DNA of 64,000 bases from Paludibacteraceae bacterium (GTDB lineage Bacteria; Bacteroidota; Bacteroidia; Bacteroidales; Paludibacteraceae). The notes under the pieces were generated by a model. That model ran no database searches. It worked only from the letters and a program-made list of their open reading frames with translations, and was not told where the DNA came from. Shown here one piece after another: positions 54,249 to 64,000 of the stretch. A program made the translations under genes and the position numbers. Within the stretch, counting starts at the first letter, position 1; each line of letters opens with the position of its first letter. The stretch spans positions 158,343 to 222,342 of the forward strand of contig JAFGVV010000027.1 of the NCBI GenBank assembly GCA_016937795.1, given 5' to 3'.

Positions 54249-57200
54249 ATGCTCGAAAAAATCATAGATTTTAGTATTAGAAACAAGCTTATTATTATTC
54301 TGTTTACACTTTCGGTGGCAGCTTTCGGGTTGTATGCCGTTTTCAAAATTCCTGTGGGTGCCGTACCCGACATTACCAACAATCAGGTACAGGTTATTAC
54401 CACATCGGGAAATTTATCCACACAGGAGATTGAACAGTATATCACAGCTCCGGTTGAAATGGAAATGGCAAACCTGCCGGGGGTGGAGGAAATTCGCTCA
54501 ATTTCGAAGTTTGGTATTTCACTGGTTACCATTGTTTTCGACGAATCGTTGGGGACTTATTTGCCACGACAGCTGATTGCCGAAAAGATAAAAAGTGCTG
54601 CTGCGAAAATTCCTGAAGGTTTCGGTGAGCCCGAAATGGGGCCTATTACTACCGGCCTGGGCGAAATTTACCAATATACGCTCGATTTGAAACCGGGTTT
54701 CGAAGATAAGTATAGCGCTGCCGACCTGCGTACAATACAGGACTGGGTTATCAAACGACGATTATCCGGAATTAACGGGGTGGTGGAAATTAATAGCTGG
54801 GGCGGTTATCTGAAACAATATGAAGTGGCCATCGATCCGGAACGACTAAACGCGCTGGGTGTTAGCTTAATGGAGGTTTTTGATGCACTTGAGGCAAACA
54901 ATAGCATCTCAGGTGGTTCATATATCGAAAAAACAAATCAGAGTTATTTTATACGTGGCGATGGACAGGTGAAGTCGGTCGAAGATATCGAAAACATCGT
55001 GATTCGCATTGTTTCGGGAAGCCCTATTCTGATAAGTAATGTGGCCGAAGTGCGTTTCGGACATGCAAACCGCTATGGTGCGATTACCGCAAACGGAAAG
55101 GGTGAAACAATTCTGGGACAAGTGATGATGTTGAAAAACGCTGATTCGAAACAGGTTATCAATGAGGTGAAAAAGCGTGTGGCTGAACTGCAGGAGAATT
55201 TACCGGAAGGTGTGTATATCAATCCTATAGTGGACAGAAGCGAATTGGTTGCCAAAACGACTTTTACGGTGGTTGAAAATCTGATTCTCGGGGCGTTGAT
55301 TGTAATGATTACCGTGTTTTTGTTGTTAGGAAATATCCGTTCGGCATTGGTTATTACTTCTATGATTCCACTTTCGTTGCTTTTTACTATTTCCATGATG
55401 TATGTGTTCGGTGTGGATGCCAACCTGATGAGTCTGGGCGCACTCGACTTTGGAATTATTATCGATGGAGCTGTGATTATTGTGGAGTTTATTGCACTCA
55501 GAATTTCGGTTCGGAAAAAAGAAATTGATCAGAGTACAGGCGATGCACGAAGTAGTTTGATGGACGCCATATCGTTTGATGGAGCATCCAAAATGATGAA
55601 GTCCGCTATTTTCGGACAGATCATTATTCTGATTGTGTTTATTCCAATTCTTTCGCTCACAGGAGTCGAAGGGAAAATGTTCAAACCGATGGCCCTCTCT
55701 TTTTCCTTTGCCATTGTGGGGGCTATGATTATGGGTCTGACATGGCTGCCTGTTGCTTCGTCCCTGTTTCTGAAACCTGCGAAAACTAATAAAAAGAATA
55801 TTTCACACTGGATAATGAACCTGGCACACAAAACATATTTGCCTGTCATTCAGTGGTCGTGTGGGCATAAACGCATAGTGCTCGGGGCTGCATTGGCATC
55901 GCTTGTTTTTACAGGTTTTATTTTTAGTCGTATTGGTGGCGAATTTGTTCCTACACTCGACGAAGGCGATTTTGTGATTCAACCTGTTTTGAAAACAGGT
56001 ACTTCGCTTTCGAAAACCATCGAAACAACCACCCGTATGGAACAAATACTGATGGCTCAATTCCCTGAAGTTGATAAAATTGTAAGTCGTATAGGGGCTG
56101 CCGAAGTGCCTACCGACCCCATGTCGATGGAGGAAATTGATATGATTATTAAACTAAAACCACGCCAAACATGGACAACGGCAAAAACAAAGGAGGAGCT
56201 TGCTGATAAATTTAAAGAAGCTCTATCGGTAATTCCGGGTATTGAGTACGAGTTTACACAACCTATCGAGATGCGTTTCAATGAGTTGATAACCGGTGTG
56301 CGTTCTGATATTGCAATTAAAATTTTTGGCGACGATTTGGCTTACATCGATAAAAAAGCAGTGGAAATAAAGTCGTTGATTGAAGAAATCCCCGGAGCCA
56401 GTGATGTGATTCTTGACAAAACGGCAGGATTGCCACAAATCAAAATCAATTACAACAGATCTAAAATAGCTTATTACGGAGTGGACATTCGTACACTGAA
56501 CCAGTATATTGCAACTGCTTTTGGTGGCGAAACTGCCGGTGTTGTTTTCGAAGGCGAGAAGCGATTCGACTTAGTCACCCGTTTTTCGGATGCAAATCGC
56601 AGAGATATTGAGGATATTCGGCTGCTACAGGTGCCTTTGCCCAACGGAAATCAGGTGCGACTGTCCGAGTTTGCTGATATTGAATATGCCGAAGGACCGG
56701 CAAAAATATCGCGCGAGAACGCACACCGCAGAGTGGTAGTGAGTGTGAATGTACGAAACAGGGATTTGCAGTCGGTTGTGACTGATATACAAGCCAAAAT
56801 TGATCAGCATATTAAGCTAACGCCCGGAACTTACATTACTTATGGCGGACAGTTCGAGAATTTGCAAAATGCCAGCAATCGATTGCTTTTTGCTGTGCCT
56901 GTGGCTCTTTTGCTGATTTTTATTTTTCTGCATTTTGCATTTAAATCGCTTAAAGATGCTGTGATGATTTTCAGTGCCATTCCTTTGGCTACTGTGGGTG
57001 GTGTGTTGCTGCTTTGGGCACGCGGAATGCCTTTTAGTATTTCGGCAGGCGTTGGTTTTATTGCTCTGTTTGGTATTGCAGTGCTCAACGGAATTGTCCT
57101 TATAGAGCATTTAAAAGAATTAAAACAACATGGTGGCTTAAGTATGAGGGAATTAATTATTCAGGGAACTAAAAACAGGCTTCGTCCGGTGATGCTCACA

Positions 57201-58589
57201 GCCGGAGCTGCGGCAATGGGCTTTTTACCAATGGCCATATCCACCGGAGCCGGAGCGGAAGTTCAGCGTCCGTTGGCAACTGTGGTGATTGGCGGACTTT
57301 TTACGTCCACCATGCTGACCATGATTGCTTTGCCTTTATTATTTGAGATTTTTTATAATGTGACAGGATTAAAGTTTTTCCCTCTGCGGTTTATTCGTTC
57401 GCGTCAAACACTTATCGTACTGCTGTTTCTGATGCCTATGCCTTTTTTAATGGCTCAAAATAAAGAAATTACGCTCGATCAGGTTGTTGACATTACGCTT
57501 CGTCACAACAACGTAATTAAAGCATACAACTTTAAAACAGAGGCGCAAAAAACACTGATATCTTCGGCTGTGAAAATCGACAAAACAGTGATAAGTTATG
57601 GCACAGATCAGAACAATATTGCCGAAAACAATTATTCGCTTAAAGTTTGGAGTGTGGAGCAGCGCTTCGATTTTCCTACGCTTTATGGCGCAGAGCTTAA
57701 GGCTAAGCGAATAGAGCGCGACATAGCTGCCAATCGGGCAGAAATGGAAATACAGCGAATTATAAAATCCGTTTCGCTAAACTTTGTTGAAGTTCAGCTG
57801 ACGAACGAAAAATTGAAAGTGTATCAATATCTCGACAGTATGTATCAGCATATTTATAGGGCTGCTGTGCTCAGGGAGGCTAATGGAGATATCAGTACAC
57901 TCGATTTACTCAATATTGAGGCCAAGCAACAGTTTGTAAGGTCACAATTAAGCGATTTGAAGTATAGTGCCGCAAATTCATTGGCAAGGCTGAAGTTGCT
58001 GATGGGTTACGACAGTGTGTTTACGGTGTCGTCGCAATTGCTTCGTGTGTCGTATATCGCACTTGACAATGGTGCCAATCCTTACCTGAATTGGTTGAAA
58101 AATCAGGATTTGCTCAGTAAAGCACAGGTGAATGTCGAAAAAAATAAGCTCTTTCCCGATATTCAACTGAATTATTTTGTGGGTTCTAATGCGTATCCCA
58201 ATGCCCGTTATTATCATGGTTTCGAAGCCGGACTCGCTGTGCCCTTGTTTTTTAATGCCGGTAGATCAAAAATAAAAGCATCCGAAATTAGTCACAAAGC
58301 GAATTTGCTTATTAGTGGGTTGGAAACCGATAAGCTGAAAATTAAAGAAGCCGAACTGCACAATGCACACATAAAATATAAAGAACTTTTAGAATTGCAC
58401 GATACCAGCGGAAGCAGGTTGGTGAACGAGATATTTCGAACAGCACAATTGAGCTTCGAAAACGGAATGATTGACTATACAAAATTTGCAGCAAGCATCG
58501 AAACTGCCCTGCAAATAAAACTCGACTATTTCGACAATGTATTAAAATACAATCAAGCAACTCTCGAGCTGAATTATTTGTCAGAGTAA
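54249..58589 (+). CDS. CusA/CzcA-type RND efflux pump fused to TolC-type outer-membrane channel
   Basis: At 1446 residues this is two proteins in one. Residues 1-1045 are a heavy-metal-type RND pump: N-terminal membrane helix, periplasmic porter loops (VPDITNNQVQVITTS) and proton-relay residues Asp400, Asp406 and Glu413 in GALDFGIIIDGAVIIVEF. Basic residues (RFIRSRQ, about 1047-1053), a hydrophobic run LIVLLFLMPMPFLMAQ (1055-1070) and a TolC-type helical region from 1071 (ITLDQVVDITLRHNN) to the end follow. The pump exports metal ions such as Cu(I)/Ag(I) or Zn/Co/Cd; the ion is not known. The internal hydrophobic run looks like a signal peptide that would carry the channel part across the inner membrane. 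The adaptor gene lies 66 bp downstream. Confidence 0.93.
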   Translation: MLEKIIDFSIRNKLIIILFTLSVAAFGLYAVFKIPVGAVPDITNNQVQVITTSGNLSTQEIEQYITAPVEMEMANLPGVEEIRSISKFGISLVTIVFDESLGTYLPRQLIAEKIKSAAAKIPEGFGEPEMGPITTGLGEIYQYTLDLKPGFEDKYSAADLRTIQDWVIKRRLSGINGVVEINSWGGYLKQYEVAIDPERLNALGVSLMEVFDALEANNSISGGSYIEKTNQSYFIRGDGQVKSVEDIENIVIRIVSGSPILISNVAEVRFGHANRYGAITANGKGETILGQVMMLKNADSKQVINEVKKRVAELQENLPEGVYINPIVDRSELVAKTTFTVVENLILGALIVMITVFLLLGNIRSALVITSMIPLSLLFTISMMYVFGVDANLMSLGALDFGIIIDGAVIIVEFIALRISVRKKEIDQSTGDARSSLMDAISFDGASKMMKSAIFGQIIILIVFIPILSLTGVEGKMFKPMALSFSFAIVGAMIMGLTWLPVASSLFLKPAKTNKKNISHWIMNLAHKTYLPVIQWSCGHKRIVLGAALASLVFTGFIFSRIGGEFVPTLDEGDFVIQPVLKTGTSLSKTIETTTRMEQILMAQFPEVDKIVSRIGAAEVPTDPMSMEEIDMIIKLKPRQTWTTAKTKEELADKFKEALSVIPGIEYEFTQPIEMRFNELITGVRSDIAIKIFGDDLAYIDKKAVEIKSLIEEIPGASDVILDKTAGLPQIKINYNRSKIAYYGVDIRTLNQYIATAFGGETAGVVFEGEKRFDLVTRFSDANRRDIEDIRLLQVPLPNGNQVRLSEFADIEYAEGPAKISRENAHRRVVVSVNVRNRDLQSVVTDIQAKIDQHIKLTPGTYITYGGQFENLQNASNRLLFAVPVALLLIFIFLHFAFKSLKDAVMIFSAIPLATVGGVLLLWARGMPFSISAGVGFIALFGIAVLNGIVLIEHLKELKQHGGLSMRELIIQGTKNRLRPVMLTAGAAAMGFLPMAISTGAGAEVQRPLATVVIGGLFTSTMLTMIALPLLFEIFYNVTGLKFFPLRFIRSRQTLIVLLFLMPMPFLMAQNKEITLDQVVDITLRHNNVIKAYNFKTEAQKTLISSAVKIDKTVISYGTDQNNIAENNYSLKVWSVEQRFDFPTLYGAELKAKRIERDIAANRAEMEIQRIIKSVSLNFVEVQLTNEKLKVYQYLDSMYQHIYRAAVLREANGDISTLDLLNIEAKQQFVRSQLSDLKYSAANSLARLKLLMGYDSVFTVSSQLLRVSYIALDNGANPYLNWLKNQDLLSKAQVNVEKNKLFPDIQLNYFVGSNAYPNARYYHGFEAGLAVPLFFNAGRSKIKASEISHKANLLISGLETDKLKIKEAELHNAHIKYKELLELHDTSGSRLVNEIFRTAQLSFENGMIDYTKFAASIETALQIKLDYFDNVLKYNQATLELNYLSE

Positions 58590-58655
58590 AATATCATTCA
58601 CAAACGCCTAACATTTTTTTTTCCAGTTCAAAAATCACTTTAAAATTATTGATAA

Positions 58656-59762
58656 ATGAGAACTTACATATATATAATCGGATTAGTTGTCGCAATGGCA
58701 ATTGTGGCCTCTTGTACACAAAAACCTCAAACAGTTGAAACGGTGTCCGAATGGATAGAAATTTCTAAAGAACAGTTTGTAAATGATGGCATGCAGACAG
58801 GCTTTCCACAAAAAATGCTGTTTGAATATACTGTAAATGCAAATGCTACAGTAGTGGCTACGCCCAACGGCATGGCAAAGATTCATACCGCAGTGTCGGG
58901 TACAGTGAAAAATATTCATTGCCGTAGCGGAGAATATGTGTCGAAAAATCAGGTTTTGCTCGAACTGTCGGGCAACGAAGTATATGATTTACAAAAGGAT
59001 TATGTCGAATCGTCGGCAGCCTATAGACGAATGAAAAACGAATACGAAAGAGTAAAAGTGCTTTTCGACGAGAAAGTTGTTTCCGAAAAGGAATTTACGG
59101 TTTCCGAAAGTGAGTATCGCATTGCTATGGCACGTTATCAGGCTTTAAAACTGAAAGTGGAAACGGCAGGCTTTTCTGTGTCCGAAATCGAGGCGGGGCG
59201 TTTTTACTCCACTTACAAACTACGTTCGCCTATCAACGGGCAGATTACTCAACTGAATACTTCAGTGGCTGCATTTGTCGATCCACAAACCGAGCTGATT
59301 GAAATTGTCAATCCGCAAATGTTGCAGCTACGACTATCGGTGTTTGCTTCCGACATACCGAAACTTAAAACAGGACAAACGGTACGTGTGGCAAACGGCA
59401 ATCCGGACTCTGTTCATTTAGCGATTATTCAATCGGTCGGAGTGGCTGTGGATGAGCAAACGAAGACAGTGGAATGCTTTGCCGCATTAAATAGTAAACA
59501 ACCGGGACTTATGGCTAACGAATTTTTAGCCTGCGATATTGTTGTTGGTCAGGATTCGGTCATGGCCATACCTTCAGAGGCAGTCATGAAAACCGAAACA
59601 GGACAAGTGCTTTTAAAACTCAAAAAACAGGAAAACGATGTGTTCTACTTCGAAAAGCTTGATGTAAAAGTGGGTCGGACTTACAATGGCTTTACTGAGT
59701 TGTTGGATATCGACCAAAGTGAACCTGTACTTACCAAAGCTGTGTATAATATTGTGCTTTGA
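58656..59762 (+). CDS. RND efflux periplasmic adaptor (CusB/CzcB-type) lipoprotein
   Basis: The 368-residue lipoprotein has Cys20 in IVASCTQ. A barrel-sandwich/lipoyl motif appears as MAKIHTAVSGTVKNIHCRSG and SPINGQITQLNTSVAAFVDP; between the halves is an alpha-hairpin (SAAYRRMKNEYERVKVLFDE, VSEKEFTVSESEYRIAM). The beta-barrel and membrane-proximal domains follow (LKTGQTVRVANGN, VVGQDSVMAIPSEAV). It joins the RND pump to its outer-membrane channel. No Met-rich or His-rich metal-binding N-terminus like that of CusB is seen, so metal choice stays open. It ends the operon, with a weak hairpin following. Confidence 0.93.
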   Translation: MRTYIYIIGLVVAMAIVASCTQKPQTVETVSEWIEISKEQFVNDGMQTGFPQKMLFEYTVNANATVVATPNGMAKIHTAVSGTVKNIHCRSGEYVSKNQVLLELSGNEVYDLQKDYVESSAAYRRMKNEYERVKVLFDEKVVSEKEFTVSESEYRIAMARYQALKLKVETAGFSVSEIEAGRFYSTYKLRSPINGQITQLNTSVAAFVDPQTELIEIVNPQMLQLRLSVFASDIPKLKTGQTVRVANGNPDSVHLAIIQSVGVAVDEQTKTVECFAALNSKQPGLMANEFLACDIVVGQDSVMAIPSEAVMKTETGQVLLKLKKQENDVFYFEKLDVKVGRTYNGFTELLDIDQSEPVLTKAVYNIVL

Positions 59763-59883
59763 TTTTAGATTCGTTAAGTTGATATATGTTGTTTGAGTAG
59801 TCTAATTCAACAATAATACTGATAAACCATACAACCCTGCCCAAAAAAGCTAAGGTAATTGAAATAATATGCCACAAGCCGCC

Positions 59884-59916
59884 TGACGTATCTGTCGTTT
59901 AGTGCGTCATTTTTTT
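59884..59916 (+). terminator. Weak terminator-like hairpin after efflux operon
   Basis: TGACG (59884-59888) and CGTCA (59905-59909) are followed by seven T. The stem is only 5 bp with a 16-nt loop, so support is weak. Confidence 0.35.
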
Positions 59917-60033
59917 GAATGAAGTTTTTGTCTCATGCTGTTTGTTGTTTTTGAAGGCTGACCTAAGAGGTTTAAAATTCAACCAAAATGGTGTAATGCA
60001 AATAGAATGTGCGTTGATTAATAATTTATTTTA

Positions 60034-60041
60034 TAAATTTG
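60034..60041 (+). promoter_or_regulatory. Promoter element for beta-galactosidase gene
   Basis: TAAATTTG matches TAnnTTTG, with a TTGA (60014-60017) as possible partial -33 element 16 bp upstream. The leader to the ATG is about 100 bp. Confidence 0.5.
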
Positions 60042-60107
60042 TAGCTTGATTTTTAAATGCAAAAGCTCTGTTTTTTATATGCAGGACAAAGCTATTGAAT
60101 AAAGTAA

Positions 60108-63218
<3,111 letters not shown>

Positions 63219-63240
63219 GTAACCACACTTTACATAATAT

Positions 63241-63280
63241 AACTACCAATTCCTGATTTATGGGGTTGGTAGTTTTTTTT
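63241..63280 (+). terminator. Terminator of beta-galactosidase gene
   Basis: AACTACCAATTCC (63241-63253) pairs with GGGGTTGGTAGTT (63262-63274) using two G-T pairs, followed by a T-run, 22 bp after the stop codon. Confidence 0.88.
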
Positions 63281-63285
63281 ACATA

Positions 63286-63319
63286 TTTGTTGTTAATTCC
63301 CTTTTTTTACATATCTTTG
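63286..63319 (+). promoter_or_regulatory. Promoter for small lipoprotein gene
   Basis: TTTG (63286-63289) and TATCTTTG (63312-63319) form a -33/-7 pair with a 22-bp spacer, slightly long. The ATG at 63369 is 49 bp downstream of the -7 element. Confidence 0.55.
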
Positions 63320-63368
63320 AATGTTTATTTGAAGAAGATATCCTATGTTTAACCTCAAATTTGATACA

Positions 63369-63869
63369 ATGTATTTAACTGAAAAATTATTAGCCTTTTT
63401 AGTCGCTATATTTTTGTTTTTGATTAGTTTATCTTCTTGTGTTGACCCTGTTGATTCAACTGATATAAATCAGGTAAGCATTGTTGACTATAACAGACGT
63501 GTATTGGGAAATTACAACTATAAGGTCGATCAGAATTATTCTTATGCAGTTAGTATTGATATAGATGACGATATGACAGATGATCTGCAAATTAGTTTTC
63601 AAAATAAGTATGGACGCTTTGTGGGAGTCGAAAGTTATATTAATATTAAACCACTAAACGGAACTTTTTTGTTAATGTCAGAACAGTATGATTCGACATT
63701 TTTCTCAGGTTTGAAGTTTGATGCAGAATGGGAGTTCAGCCGTGAGTTTCGTGACTTCTTTACACAGGATTCTATAGTGTTTTATCCCGGCTTCAGTAAA
63801 GGAGACACCACCAGCGTAAAAATGAAGCTTATTGAAAGTACGGTTATGTTACGTTGGCAACAAGTGTAA
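63369..63869 (+). CDS. Small lipoprotein of unknown function
   Basis: The frame begins at 63345, but the ATG at 63369 starts the lipoprotein signal MYLTEKLLAF to SLSSC (Cys24) and is preferred. The mature part of about 140 residues is acidic at first (VDPVDSTDINQVSIVDYNRR) and then beta-rich with a calcium-loop-like acidic stretch (VSIDIDDDMTDDLQISF). No family is recognised. Real-gene signs are the lipobox, a promoter and normal codon use. Small Bacteroidota lipoproteins of this kind are often lineage-specific. Confidence 0.75.
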   Translation: MYLTEKLLAFLVAIFLFLISLSSCVDPVDSTDINQVSIVDYNRRVLGNYNYKVDQNYSYAVSIDIDDDMTDDLQISFQNKYGRFVGVESYINIKPLNGTFLLMSEQYDSTFFSGLKFDAEWEFSREFRDFFTQDSIVFYPGFSKGDTTSVKMKLIESTVMLRWQQV

Positions 63870-64000
63870 AAAGACAGACGAGCAGATAGATACGTTAATG
63901 ATAAAATTGAAACAAGAAAGAATTTAGCTTTATGACAGGACAGTGCAAATTTGATGGAAATTTATTTTGTTTTTTTCTTCCCCCCCCAAAAAAAGAAGAA
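63870..64000. other. Right-edge noncoding sequence
   Basis: No gene or hairpin of note. The last 25 bases hold C8 and A7 homopolymer runs flanked by TTCTTC and GAAGAA, which may be natural or a contig-end artefact. Confidence 0.4.

Overview
The window looks like chromosomal DNA of a glycan-degrading member of the Bacteroidota, most likely order Bacteroidales. The signs are SusC/SusD pairs, a hybrid two-component regulator, type IX secretion sorting domains with a PorT-like protein, TAnnTTTG-type promoter elements, and lipoprotein signals on most secreted proteins. Genus cannot be fixed from the sequence. No rRNA, tRNA, CRISPR array, integrase or transposase gene was recognised.

Region 1 (3-18374, + strand) is a polysaccharide-utilisation-type locus. 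It holds a fasciclin (FAS1) protein cut by the left edge, SusC/SusD pair 1, two FAS1 lipoproteins, SusC/SusD pair 2, a GH43-type glycosidase with an FG-GAP stub at its N-terminus, and an FG-GAP/VCBS repeat protein. A convergent hairpin terminator separates it from region 2 (18442-30873, - strand). Region 2 holds a 1334-residue hybrid two-component system, a GH127-type beta-L-arabinofuranosidase, a GH2 enzyme and a DUF4965/glutaminase-like lipoprotein. The three enzyme genes are each followed by a hairpin. Together these suggest use of an arabinose- and galactose-containing plant polysaccharide; the substrate is inferred.

Region 3 (31031-36756, - strand) encodes a DoxX membrane protein, two Tat-exported Gfo/Idh/MocA oxidoreductases, a DUF1080 lipoprotein and an exported sugar-isomerase-like TIM barrel. 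This set resembles the periplasmic 3-keto-glycoside route of glycoside breakdown. Repeat-rich intergenic DNA with an 8-nt periodic NCGCAAAG motif lies before the last gene.

Region 4 (37294-40989, + strand) pairs an InlB-repeat secreted protein with a secreted arylsulfatase; both end in type IX sorting domains. A MITE-like inverted repeat of about 165 bp separates the sulfatase from lon.

Region 5 (41191-51420) is mostly housekeeping: Lon protease (-), an L,D-transpeptidase lipoprotein, PorT, a small conserved-looking protein (-), a beta-helix-like lipoprotein and pyruvate phosphate dikinase.

Region 6 (51624-63869, + strand) has a two-domain CE12 esterase/GH43 protein, a CusA-type RND pump fused to a TolC-type outer-membrane channel with its adaptor, a large GH2 beta-galactosidase and a small lipoprotein.

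No wholly unknown multi-gene system stands out. The most interesting points are the RND-TolC fusion with an internal signal-peptide-like segment, the FAS1-rich Sus locus, the FG-GAP/GH43 chimera, the module shared by two neighbouring region 2 enzymes, and the two intergenic repeat elements.
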